A stretch of DNA of 14,726 nt, taken from the NCBI GenBank assembly GCA_013817135.1, contig JACDDF010000010.1, positions 1 through 14,726 of the forward strand, in the 5' to 3' direction. Source of the stretch: Nitrospirales bacterium. Lineage in GTDB: Bacteria > Nitrospirota > Nitrospiria > Nitrospirales > UBA8639. Of this stretch, positions 1-7,190 are shown one piece after another (within the stretch, counting starts at the first letter, position 1; every line of letters starts with the position of its first letter). The notes below the pieces were generated by a model, which saw only the letters and a list, made by a program, of their open reading frames with translations, was not told where the DNA came from and ran no database searches. Both the position numbers and the translations under genes were made by a program.

Positions 1-1
1 G

Positions 2-1000
2 GTCTTGTTAGTCGCGGCCGATCCCCGTCGCCCTGCCGCAGGAGATCAGCTTGCCTCGCTGGGGACTGACCTGGATATTCCAGTCCATCGTGGGACAAAC
101 GAAGGTCAACCTGGCGCCCAGGCCCTACAAACCTGCCTGGATGGAGTCGCCCGTGGACGAGAACACGGATATGATGTGGTGCTCTTGGATACCGGCGGTC
201 GCTTGCAGATCGATGAAGAATTGATGCAGGAATTGGTCGATATCCAGACAGGGGTCCAGCCACAGGAAGTCTTGTTAATCGCCGACTCCATGACCGGCCA
301 GGAAGCGGTTTCTGTCGCCGAACGCTTTAATCAGACCATCGGTCTCACTGGCGTCATTTTAACGAAAGTCGAGGGCGATGCCCGTGGTGGAGCGGTGCTC
401 TCGATCCGGGCGGCGACAGGCAAACCCATTAAATTCCTCGGTATCGGCGAAAAACTGGATGCGTTAGAGCCCTTTTATCCCGACCGGATGGCCTCCCGTA
501 TTCTCGGGATGGGTGATGTGCTGACCTTGATTGAGAAAGCCCAGGAGAGCTTTTCGCAAGAACAAGCGGTCGCATTGCAAAAAAAGGTTTCGAGTAATAC
601 TCTAACGTTGGAAGATTTTCGTGATCAGATCAAACAGGTGAATAAATTAGGGTCGTTCGATCAAATCCTAGACATGCTCCCAGGCGGGCAAAAAATTAAA
701 ACAATGATGAAATCCGGCCAAGCCGATAATGCGGCGGTGCCGGAAAAAGAAATGAAACGGGTCGTGGCCATTATCGATTCGATGACCACCCGCGAAAGAC
801 GGGATCATACGATTTTAAATGGAAATCGAAAAAAACGTGTGGCCAAAGGCAGCGGAACCTCCGTTCCAGAGGTTAATCGGCTCATTAAGCAATTTTTGGA
901 TGCCCGACGCATGATGAAGTCCCTGGTCGGAGGGCAAATGGGGATGGGAAAAGGAAAAAAACGCGGGAAGCTGATCCGCCGGGCTATCCATGCCCGGTAA
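2..1000 (+). CDS. ffh: Signal recognition particle protein Ffh (SRP54), 5'-truncated by window
   Basis: SRP GTPase that binds 4.5S RNA and signal sequences of nascent membrane and secreted proteins and delivers ribosomes to FtsY at the membrane. About 332 residues are visible; the N domain and P-loop lie upstream of the window. Visible parts are the rest of the G domain (AADPRRPAA, DTGGR, TKVEGDARGG, then FLGIGEKLD) and the Met-rich M domain, with the SRP-RNA-binding stretch KKRVAKGSGTSVPEVNRL. The C-terminal tail is very basic (GMGKGKKRGK). Two GTPase motifs are unusual: the family norm DTAGR reads DTGGR (bases 188-202), and TKLD/TKMD reads TKVE (362-373). The reading frame is intact and the conserved core is present, so it is probably functional. 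The next gene is rpsP, an order common in bacteria. Confidence 0.96.
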   Translation, partial: VLLVAADPRRPAAGDQLASLGTDLDIPVHRGTNEGQPGAQALQTCLDGVARGREHGYDVVLLDTGGRLQIDEELMQELVDIQTGVQPQEVLLIADSMTGQEAVSVAERFNQTIGLTGVILTKVEGDARGGAVLSIRAATGKPIKFLGIGEKLDALEPFYPDRMASRILGMGDVLTLIEKAQESFSQEQAVALQKKVSSNTLTLEDFRDQIKQVNKLGSFDQILDMLPGGQKIKTMMKSGQADNAAVPEKEMKRVVAIIDSMTTRERRDHTILNGNRKKRVAKGSGTSVPEVNRLIKQFLDARRMMKSLVGGQMGMGKGKKRGKLIRRAIHAR

Positions 1001-1049
1001 GATACTTGAAGTCTCCCTGAGTTTTTTCATTCATTCATATTCACGATAG

Positions 1050-1055
1050 AGGAGA
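1050..1055 (+). promoter_or_regulatory. Shine-Dalgarno site setting the rpsP start
   Basis: AGGAGA lies 6-7 bases before the GTG at 1062. The in-frame TTG at 1056 directly abuts it, which is too close for initiation. The site therefore favours GTG 1062 as the S16 start. Confidence 0.75.
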
Positions 1056-1061
1056 TTGCCA

Positions 1062-1340
1062 GTGGCAGTACATTTGCGACTTACACGTGTGGGCCGGCAT
1101 AAACGGCCATTTTATCGAGTAGTGGCAGCCGATGCCCGCATGCCGCGGGACGGTCGTTTCCTTGAGGTCATTGGGACCTATGACCCCCTCAAGGAAAGCG
1201 ATAAGGCGTCGTTTAAAGAAGATCGGGTGTTAAATTGGCTTCAAAATGGGGCTCAGCCAACTGATTCCGTCAGGGGGTTATTACGACAAACCGGTATCTT
1301 GAAGGCCTTTCGGGAATCCAAACAAGCCCCAGCAAAATAG
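1062..1340 (+). CDS. rpsP: 30S ribosomal protein S16
   Basis: Structural protein of the small ribosomal subunit, 92 residues, a normal length for S16. Starting at GTG 1062 gives MAVHLRLTRVGRHKRPFYRV, matching the conserved S16 N-terminus (MAVxIRLxRxGxKKxPFYR). The motifs RDGRFLEVIGTYDP and DRVLNWLQNGAQPTDSV follow. A good Shine-Dalgarno sequence supports this start over the upstream TTG at 1056. It sits 61 bases after ffh and is followed by a 90-base gap. In many bacteria a small KH-domain RNA-binding gene lies between rpsP and rimM; none is present here, and the gap holds a long hairpin instead. Confidence 0.97.
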   Translation: MAVHLRLTRVGRHKRPFYRVVAADARMPRDGRFLEVIGTYDPLKESDKASFKEDRVLNWLQNGAQPTDSVRGLLRQTGILKAFRESKQAPAK

Positions 1341-1372
1341 TCTCGGCATGTCAGGGTCATGGGAGAGATGTT

Positions 1373-1417
1373 GCCCTGTTGCATCCGGCAAAGAGTCTTT
1401 TGGGGATGCGACAGGGC
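1373..1417 (+). other. Long near-perfect hairpin between rpsP and rimM
   Basis: The arm GCCCTGTTGCATCC (1373-1386) pairs with GGATGCGACAGGGC (1404-1417) over 14 positions, the only imperfection being one G-U wobble. Inside the loop, CAAAG and CTTTTG can form a further short stem. No U-run follows the right arm, so it is not a standard intrinsic terminator. It ends 13 bases before the rimM start and includes the only purine-rich stretch close to that start. An RNA processing site, a transcript stabiliser or translational control of rimM are all possible. Confidence 0.7.
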
Positions 1418-1430
1418 TATTGGCTAAATT

Positions 1431-1973
1431 ATGGATGTTCCTGAGCCATCACCGTCTTCCATGGTGACCATTGGCCGAATTCTTAAGCCGTTCGGCGTCC
1501 GTGGGGAAGTGCGTATTGAATCGCTGTCGGATGTTCCTGGGCGGTTTGAAGGATTAGAGACGGTGACACTGGACCTCCCAGATGGGAGGACCATGGAAAC
1601 CCTGGTGACCTCGGTTCGGCAAATCAACCAGGGGGTGATTTTAGGACTTTCAGCGTTTTCGACACCGGAAACCGCTGCTCTGTACCGAGGGGCCTGGATC
1701 AAGGTTCCGGAAAAACACAACCTCCCCAGGGACACGGATACGTTTTATCAGTTTGAATTAATCGGTCTCAGGGTTGAGGATGCAGAAGGACAACCCTTAG
1801 GAACATTAGAAGAAGTGTTGGAATATCCCCAACATCATGTGTTTGTGATTCGAAATGAGGATCGCGAAATTCTGGTCCCTGCCAGTCGGCGAACTATTGC
1901 CATGGTAGACCTCCCCCATAAGGTTTTGCGGTTAAGCTCACGTGAATGGTGGGATGCCACGTATGCGTTGTGA
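1431..1973 (+). CDS. rimM: 16S rRNA processing protein RimM
   Basis: Assembly factor that binds S19 and helps mature the head of the 30S subunit. 180 residues, normal for the family. The N-terminal RimM barrel begins with TIGRILKPFGVRGEVRIESL near residues 13-32. A C-terminal PRC-barrel begins around FYQFELIGLRVEDAEG and includes LGTLEEVLEYPQHHVFVI and ILVPASRRTI. The start is uncertain. ATG 1431 is used here; ATG 1461, ten codons in, would begin immediately before the conserved domain, and neither has a clear Shine-Dalgarno sequence. The 3' end overlaps trmD by 11 bases, suggesting translational coupling. The order rpsP-rimM-trmD-rplS is the classic trmD operon. Confidence 0.95.
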   Translation: MDVPEPSPSSMVTIGRILKPFGVRGEVRIESLSDVPGRFEGLETVTLDLPDGRTMETLVTSVRQINQGVILGLSAFSTPETAALYRGAWIKVPEKHNLPRDTDTFYQFELIGLRVEDAEGQPLGTLEEVLEYPQHHVFVIRNEDREILVPASRRTIAMVDLPHKVLRLSSREWWDATYAL

Positions 1974-2727
1974 CGTTTTGACGTTGTTTCCGGAGTTGAT
2001 TCACTCTGTGAGCTCACAGAGCATTATGAAACGCGCCCAGGATAAAGGATTGCTCACGCTCAACGTCCACAACCTTCGAGACTATACGGATAATCCGCAT
2101 CGGACCGCCGATGATACGCCCTATGGCGGCGGCGGCGGGATGGTGATGAAGGCCGAACCGATTTTTCAAGCCATTGACCGGATAACACAGGACCTGGATG
2201 ACATACGCATCATCATCCCTTCCCCACAAGGCATCAGATTTTCTCATGGCCTCGCGCATGATCTCAGCCAGGATACTCGCCCCTTGCTATTTATTTGCGG
2301 CCATTATGAAGGAATCGACGAGAGGGTCCGGACACATTTGCGGGTTGAAGAAATTTCTCTCGGAGATTATGTGCTGACAGGTGGTGAATTGCCTGCCCTC
2401 GTGATGATTGATGCGGCCATGCGTCTCATCCCTGGAGTCCTAGGTGATCCACATTCCGCTCAAAAAGAGTCCTTTGTGGAATCCTTACTGGATTTTCCTC
2501 ATTTCACCAAACCTGTTGAAATTCGAGGGATGTCGGTTCCCGACATTTTAATGTCCGGCAACCATGAAGCGGTCCGCCGCTGGCGCCGGAAGGAATCTTT
2601 ACGTCAGACGCTGCTCAAACGGCCAGACTTATTAGATCATCATATCTGGAGTAGTGAAGATCGTCAGTTATTGGAAGAAATTGAACACAACTATACCTCG
2701 ACGTCCAGTCGTACGACGAGACCTTGA
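1963..2727 (+). CDS. trmD: tRNA (guanine-37-N1) methyltransferase TrmD
   Basis: SAM-dependent SPOUT methyltransferase that makes m1G37 in tRNAs with G36G37 and so prevents +1 frameshifting. Starting at ATG 1963 gives MRCDVLTLFPEL, the usual N-terminus, and a protein of 254 residues. GTG 1942 and ATG 1954 are in frame upstream but would add non-conserved residues. Family hallmarks are PYGGGGGMVMK (residues 53-63), HYEGIDERV, and the trefoil-knot SAM-binding stretch EISLGDYVLTGGELPALVMI. The C-terminal helical domain contains PHFTKPVEIRGMSVPDILMS and GNHEAVRRWRRKESL, as expected. It overlaps rimM by 11 bases and precedes rplS by 15. Confidence 0.97.
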   Translation: MRCDVLTLFPELIHSVSSQSIMKRAQDKGLLTLNVHNLRDYTDNPHRTADDTPYGGGGGMVMKAEPIFQAIDRITQDLDDIRIIIPSPQGIRFSHGLAHDLSQDTRPLLFICGHYEGIDERVRTHLRVEEISLGDYVLTGGELPALVMIDAAMRLIPGVLGDPHSAQKESFVESLLDFPHFTKPVEIRGMSVPDILMSGNHEAVRRWRRKESLRQTLLKRPDLLDHHIWSSEDRQLLEEIEHNYTSTSSRTTRP

Positions 2728-2742
2728 AGGAGGGAGACTCTC

Positions 2743-3201
2743 ATGAATCTGTTGGAGCGTTTAGAACAATCGTTGGCACACGGAACCGTGCCGTTTTTTG
2801 AAATAGGTGACACGGTCAGAGTCAAGGTCCGCGTCGTCGAAGAACGACAATACGGGAAAAAGAAGGAAGAGGCCAAAGAACGCATTCAGGTGTTTGAAGG
2901 ACTCGTGATCGCTCGCAAAGGCCGTAAAGTATGTGAGAATTTTACCGTTCGTAAGATTTCCTTTGGAGTTGGTGTCGAGCGAATTTTCCCACTTCACTCT
3001 CCCAATCTGGCCGGCATCGAAGTCATAAGAAAAGGTCAAGTGCGGCGGGCGAAGCTGTATTACCTTCGAGACAAAAAAGGCAAAGCCGCCAAAGTTTCAG
3101 AACGGGAATTTTCGCGTACACCAAAAACCGTGAAAAATGCTGCGGTGGCAGTGGATGTCCCGGAGTCCGGTGAATCAGCACCCACGGAAGTATCGGAATA
3201 A
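2743..3201 (+). CDS. rplS: 50S ribosomal protein L19
   Basis: Large-subunit protein near the 30S interface. The start is firm: AGGAGGG at 2728-2734 lies eight bases before ATG 2743. Conserved segments are [51 protein letters not shown] and [19 protein letters not shown]. At 152 residues it is longer than the usual roughly 115. A charged insert (around [11 protein letters not shown]) sits before the ERIQVFEG motif. An acidic, Pro/Ala/Val-rich tail of about 35 residues follows the conserved [11 protein letters not shown] end. Both look like lineage extensions rather than frame errors, since the frame runs cleanly to the stop just before rnhB. Confidence 0.97.
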   Translation: MNLLERLEQSLAHGTVPFFEIGDTVRVKVRVVEERQYGKKKEEAKERIQVFEGLVIARKGRKVCENFTVRKISFGVGVERIFPLHSPNLAGIEVIRKGQVRRAKLYYLRDKKGKAAKVSEREFSRTPKTVKNAAVAVDVPESGESAPTEVSE

Positions 3202-3250
3202 CGCAGGAGAAAGGGCTCACCTTTCATTGCCAACCGACTCTCTCTCATTG

Positions 3251-3880
3251 ATGGGTGCGGGTCCGACAGACTTTTTTGAACAAGCGGCCAGAGCCCGTGG
3301 ATACCGGCGTATTGCAGGACTGGATGAGGCTGGCCGCGGTCCTTTGGCCGGGCCGGTGGTCGCCGCAATAGTGATCCTTCCCCGTCGTTGGTCACCGGTC
3401 CTTCTCGACGACTCCAAGCTCCTGTCTGAACATCAACGTCAGGTCTTATACGAGGCCATTACCACCAGGGCCATCGCCTGGGCCATTGGACTGGCATCAG
3501 AGCAGGAGATTGACGAACTGAACATCCTGGGCGCCACACGATTGGCCGGTTGCCGGGCTCTTACCCGCTTGGCCATTACACCTGATTATCTCCTCCTTGA
3601 TGCCCTCCACCTCCCTACTGTTTCTGTCCCTCAACGACCGGTTATCAAGGGCGACCAGCTTTCCCGATCGATTGCCGCTGCATCAATCCTGGCCAAAGTA
3701 TCCAGAGATCGCATGATGACCACCTACCACGAACGCTTTCCTCAGTATCAATTTCACCTTCACAAAGGGTATCCCACCCAGGAACACCTCAGACGATTAC
3801 ATCAGTTCGGCCCTTGTCCTGGACATCGACGAAGCTTCCGGCCTGTCCAAGCCTGTCTGAATGTGCCCTCGCTCGCATGA
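3251..3880 (+). CDS. rnhB: Ribonuclease HII
   Basis: Endonuclease that cuts RNA in RNA-DNA hybrids and at single ribonucleotides misincorporated in DNA. The acidic active-site set is present: D25-E26 in LDEAGRGPLAGP, D117 in LLLDAL and D153 in KVSRDRMM. The conserved DDSKLLSE and KGDQLSRSIAAASILAKVSR are also there. ATG 3251 gives 209 residues, typical of the family, but has no Shine-Dalgarno sequence. A purine-rich AGGAGAAAGGG at 3205-3215 lies just after the rplS stop, and the in-frame TTG 3227 is 11 bases beyond it, so the true start could be TTG 3227 (eight residues longer). The last codons overlap the yraN start as ATGA. Confidence 0.94.
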   Translation: MGAGPTDFFEQAARARGYRRIAGLDEAGRGPLAGPVVAAIVILPRRWSPVLLDDSKLLSEHQRQVLYEAITTRAIAWAIGLASEQEIDELNILGATRLAGCRALTRLAITPDYLLLDALHLPTVSVPQRPVIKGDQLSRSIAAASILAKVSRDRMMTTYHERFPQYQFHLHKGYPTQEHLRRLHQFGPCPGHRRSFRPVQACLNVPSLA

Positions 3881-4263
3881 CCACGCCTTCTCAGCAGTTT
3901 GGGCGATCAGCGGAGGAATTAGCAGAGGAATGGCTTCGAAAAAAAGGGTACCGGATTCTTGAGCGAAATCTGCGAGTCGGTAGTGGAGAATTGGATCTCA
4001 TTGCCCAACACCATGACACACTCGTGTTTATTGAGGTGAAGGGACGACGCACCGATCAATTCGGGGGCGCACCCTATGCCATTGATACGCGCAAAAAACA
4101 CCAAATCATTAAATTGGCGTCGTATTACCTTTCTCAACATGGCCTCAGCAACCAAGTTTGCCGGTTTGATGTTATCCTGATTACAGGAGCCAACCAGGGT
4201 TCTCCGAAATTAACTCACCTGGAACAGGCTTTTGAGGTTTCCAGCTCCGACTGGCAATGGTAA
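3877..4263 (+). CDS. yraN: YraN family protein (UPF0102, nuclease-like fold)
   Basis: Small conserved protein, 128 residues, of the UPF0102 family. The fold is restriction-endonuclease-like and the biological role is not firmly settled. It shows the family pattern: an N-terminal helix (FGRSAEELAEEWLRKKGYRI), then NLRVGSGELDLIA and LVFIEVKGRR. The E/D and E-x-K residues of the last two form the nuclease-like core. KHQIIKLASYYL follows. The start at ATG 3877 overlaps the rnhB stop (ATGA, 3877-3880), indicating coupling. The rnhB-yraN pairing next to rplS recurs in many genomes. A terminator-like hairpin follows 9 bases after the stop, so this is probably the last gene of the block. Confidence 0.92.
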   Translation: MTTPSQQFGRSAEELAEEWLRKKGYRILERNLRVGSGELDLIAQHHDTLVFIEVKGRRTDQFGGAPYAIDTRKKHQIIKLASYYLSQHGLSNQVCRFDVILITGANQGSPKLTHLEQAFEVSSSDWQW

Positions 4264-4272
4264 ATTAAAGAG

Positions 4273-4301
4273 ATTGGCCTCCGCACGAGGTCCAATTTCT
4301 G
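4273..4301 (+). terminator. Probable intrinsic terminator after yraN
   Basis: ATTGGCCTC (4273-4281) pairs with GAGGTCCAAT (4287-4296) around a CGCAC loop with one bulged base, followed by a short T-rich TTCT. The U-run is weak. The position, directly after the last gene of the block and before ftsE, supports the call. The rest of the 142-base gap to ftsE holds a 12-base palindrome, TTATCTAGATAA (4361-4372), and a GATAAT -10-like box without a matching -35. Confidence 0.5.
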
Positions 4302-4405
4302 AAGGTGAACGGTCGACAGCTCTTCATTTTCACGTAACACCAAAGAACCAGGGTCCGGTTTTATCTAGATAATCAGCCATGTGTAGGCCCAGGCATTGAG
4401 ATAGC

Positions 4406-5074
4406 ATGATTCAATTATTCCACGTCACCAAATACTACGATGGCTGCCTTGCGCTCTCAGATATTTCTCTGCGAATCGAAAAAGGCGAATGTGTGTTACT
4501 CACCGGGCCAAGCGGAGCCGGCAAAACCACCTTACTCAAGCTTATTTTTGGAGCAGAACACCCTGATGAAGGCCAAATCCTCGTCCAAAATCGCAACATC
4601 GCCAGGCTCGGAGGATCCGATGTCCCCTATCATCGACGAACCATGGGGTATGTTCTTCAGGATTTCAAGCTACTCCCACAGCGGACGGTCTCCGAAAATG
4701 TGGCTCTCCCACTCATTATTCGTGGCCTGTCATCCTTCGAATCGCGACGAAAGGTCCTGGAAGCCCTTCGTGCGGTTGGCATGGATCATAAACTCAGCAC
4801 CATTGCCTCTGTACTCTCTGCCGGAGAGCAACAACGCGTGTGTATCGCCCGCGCGATCGTGAACAGTCCCATCATTCTTTTGGCGGACGAACCGACGGGA
4901 AATTTAGACCCCCAACTGACCACCGAAATTGCGTCATTATTTAAAGCCATCAATACCCGTGGAACAACCGTCATGATGGCCACGCACAATCGACAAGTTG
5001 TCGAACAATTAAATGGGAGAATTCTCCGGCTGGATTGCGGACATCTCGTGTCCGATCAAGGAGTCTATAGGTGA
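4406..5074 (+). CDS. ftsE: Cell division ATP-binding protein FtsE
   Basis: Cytoplasmic ABC ATPase that pairs with FtsX. ATP turnover at the divisome is transmitted through FtsX to periplasmic peptidoglycan-hydrolase regulators. 222 residues, the family length. Walker A is GPSGAGKTT (residues 34-42), the Q-loop lies in YVLQDFKLLPQRTV, the signature is LSAGEQQR (137-144), Walker B and the catalytic Glu are ILLADEPTG (157-165), and the switch His is in MATHNRQVV. The signature has Ala where most FtsE have Gly (LSGGEQQR), a mild change unlikely to abolish activity. The stop overlaps the ftsX GTG start in GTGA. No strong Shine-Dalgarno sequence precedes the ATG. Confidence 0.96.
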   Translation: MIQLFHVTKYYDGCLALSDISLRIEKGECVLLTGPSGAGKTTLLKLIFGAEHPDEGQILVQNRNIARLGGSDVPYHRRTMGYVLQDFKLLPQRTVSENVALPLIIRGLSSFESRRKVLEALRAVGMDHKLSTIASVLSAGEQQRVCIARAIVNSPIILLADEPTGNLDPQLTTEIASLFKAINTRGTTVMMATHNRQVVEQLNGRILRLDCGHLVSDQGVYR

Positions 5075-5970
5075 AACGGCTTTGGTATTTTATTCGTGAA
5101 GCCTATACCAGCCTCCGCACGCATCGGACCAGTACGCTGATTGGTATTCTTACCACGGCGTTTACCCTGATCAGCTTTGGCATCTTTCTGCTCCTTTATC
5201 ATAACGTGCATAATCTGTTGGGACAGGTTCAACACACCATTCAAATCATTGTATATCCCAAGAATGACATTGAATCCGGCAAGCTTCACGATTTACAACA
5301 GGGCCTCAAAACGGATCCCGCGGTGGACTCCCTCACCTTTATTTCAAAGCAAGACGCGTTAACCGAATTCAAAGAACAATTTCCCGAGGAAGTCTATCTC
5401 TTGGAAGGTCTTGGCGAGAGCCCGTTTCCCGCATCATTGATATTGACCATGGCCGCCAAGACCCCAACCACAGACCTGATTGCCAATCTGGTCAATCGGC
5501 TCCAACATCATCCCGATATCGATCGCGTTCGGTATAATCGGGATTGGATCGAGCGCCTGACGCTCATCATCACCTATATGGAGTTCGGCGCATTAGTGGT
5601 TGGGAGCATCTTGGCCTTAGCGTCCGTCACCATCATTGCGATTACCGTGCAACTGGCATTTCATACCAGACAGCAGGAAATTGAAATTTTGCGGTTAATC
5701 GGGGCGACGAGTCTCTTTATTAGCATTCCGTATCTCATCGAAGGAGCCATCTTAGGAGCTGCCGGAGCCGGTATTGCCTTAGGATTCTTACGTGGCGGGT
5801 TTGAACTTTTCACGCATAAAACCCAGGGATTGAGCGTGTTTGGGGGATTTTCCTCTGCATTGGAGTTTTTCCCTCTTCCCCTTTCCCTTATTTTGATAGC
5901 AGGAGGCATTCTATTGGGGTGCCTGGGAACACTGACCACCATCTATGGATCGTTGCGGTTTCGCCTATGA
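5071..5970 (+). CDS. ftsX: Cell division protein FtsX (permease-like)
   Basis: Inner-membrane partner of FtsE. 299 residues from GTG 5071, which overlaps the ftsE stop by four bases. Topology fits FtsX: a cytoplasmic N-terminus (WYFIREAYTSLRTHR), TM1 at about 22-45, a periplasmic domain at about 50-165 (YPKNDIESGKLHDL to DRVRYNRDWIERL), then three TM segments near 172-196, 215-240 and 268-292. The conserved cytoplasmic stretch HTRQQEIEILRLIGAT lies between TM2 and TM3, and the FPEE...LLEGLGESPFPASL segment is in the periplasmic domain. The periplasmic loop is what engages EnvC-type coiled-coil activators, and such a gene follows directly, overlapping by ATGA. Confidence 0.96.
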   Translation: MKRLWYFIREAYTSLRTHRTSTLIGILTTAFTLISFGIFLLLYHNVHNLLGQVQHTIQIIVYPKNDIESGKLHDLQQGLKTDPAVDSLTFISKQDALTEFKEQFPEEVYLLEGLGESPFPASLILTMAAKTPTTDLIANLVNRLQHHPDIDRVRYNRDWIERLTLIITYMEFGALVVGSILALASVTIIAITVQLAFHTRQQEIEILRLIGATSLFISIPYLIEGAILGAAGAGIALGFLRGGFELFTHKTQGLSVFGGFSSALEFFPLPLSLILIAGGILLGCLGTLTTIYGSLRFRL

Positions 5971-7163
5971 CGCGGTTTAAACTATTTTCCCACACAGGAG
6001 TGCTCGCAATCGGACTGCTCCTTCTCTTGGTCCAAGCCGGTTGGGGCGCTGACCCATCAACCATCAAAAATGAAATCAGCCAGGAACGCCTGCGGTTGGA
6101 GAAGCTCAATCAGGAAATTGCCGAAACACAAAAAGAAACAAAGCGGATCGAGAAAAAACACGGTTCGGTCTTAAAAACGATTGATAAATTGGACCGACAG
6201 CTCTACGACCAAAAGAAAGAACGCAATCGCATCAATGAACAGATTAAGGTGACAGACCAGGAGTTGGGAAACCTGAGTACGAAGATTGCCGAAGTAGAGC
6301 AAGACGTTCAAACCCGGCAATCCTCCATTTCCGCCAGACTTCGGTTATTATATGTGGAGGGACGCACCGGATATTTAAAAATGCTCTTCGCAGCTGAATC
6401 CTTTACCGAGGCCTCACACCGGATGGATTATCTTTCCTGGGTTGCCCAACGAGAGCATCAACTTGTCCGACAATTTCAGGAAGACCTCTTAAATCTCCAA
6501 CAGCTCAAGGAGCAACAGACCGCAGCCCGCGAGGATTTCCTTCGCTTCCAGGGAGAAACACAACAGACCATCAAAAAAGTCTCAGGGCTCAAACGTCAAA
6601 AACGCTCCGTCTTGGTTAGTCTCTCCAAAGATAAGGACGCACATCAACGGATGGTTGAAGACCTTCAACGATCAGCTGAACAGGTGGATAGCCTTCTCAA
6701 AGAATTGGACCAACGTTTCAAATTGGCTCAATCCCGGATGCGCCAACCACCTGGAGCTCTCCCATCCCTTGGATCTCTCCTCTGGCCGGTTGAAGGAAAA
6801 GTGGTTTCGAATTTTGGTCGGCAAAAACATCCCACTTTTGATACATTTGTGACAAAAAAGGGCATAGAAATCAGCGTGCTGAAAGGAAGTCCGATTCGCG
6901 CAGTTTCATCGGGAAACGTCGTCTATGCCGACTGGCTCAAGGGATACGGCTTGGTCGTTATCGTCGACCATACCAATGGCTTTTATTCTCTCTACGCCCA
7001 TGCCTCAAAACTTTTAGTGGCTGAAGGCCACTCCGTCAAAAACGGGCAAGTCATTGGTGAAACAGGCGAAACAGGCGTTACCCAAGAAGACACCCTGTAT
7101 TTTGAATTACGTAAAGGCACCACCCCTATCGATCCCCTGAAATGGCTGGTAAAACAGCCTTAA
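5967..7163 (+). CDS. envC: EnvC-like murein hydrolase activator (coiled coil plus degenerate LytM/M23 domain)
   Basis: Probable periplasmic activator of cell-wall amidases, controlled by FtsEX. 398 residues from ATG 5967, which overlaps the ftsX stop. A signal peptide is visible (hydrophobic VLAIGLLLLLVQAGWGA near residues 13-29). A long heptad-rich coiled coil occupies about 33-255. The LytM/M23 domain runs from LWPVEGKVVSNFG (272 on) to the C-terminus. The zinc site is degenerate: the HxxxD motif reads K297-x-x-x-E301, and the final HxHFE reads T376-L-Y378-F-E. Only H345 of YAHAS is kept. Loss of zinc ligands is the hallmark of EnvC-type activators as opposed to true M23 peptidases. The gene order ftsE-ftsX-envC supports the role. 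The symbol is by analogy; the sequence is divergent from E. coli EnvC. Confidence 0.88.
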   Translation: MTRFKLFSHTGVLAIGLLLLLVQAGWGADPSTIKNEISQERLRLEKLNQEIAETQKETKRIEKKHGSVLKTIDKLDRQLYDQKKERNRINEQIKVTDQELGNLSTKIAEVEQDVQTRQSSISARLRLLYVEGRTGYLKMLFAAESFTEASHRMDYLSWVAQREHQLVRQFQEDLLNLQQLKEQQTAAREDFLRFQGETQQTIKKVSGLKRQKRSVLVSLSKDKDAHQRMVEDLQRSAEQVDSLLKELDQRFKLAQSRMRQPPGALPSLGSLLWPVEGKVVSNFGRQKHPTFDTFVTKKGIEISVLKGSPIRAVSSGNVVYADWLKGYGLVVIVDHTNGFYSLYAHASKLLVAEGHSVKNGQVIGETGETGVTQEDTLYFELRKGTTPIDPLKWLVKQP

Positions 7164-7190
7164 TTGAACAACTGGAAGAAGGAACGCCTC

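Noticed and set aside
1026..1042. TCATTCATTCATATTCA short repeat before rpsP
   Set aside because: Only about two and a half imperfect units; no sign of function or expansion.
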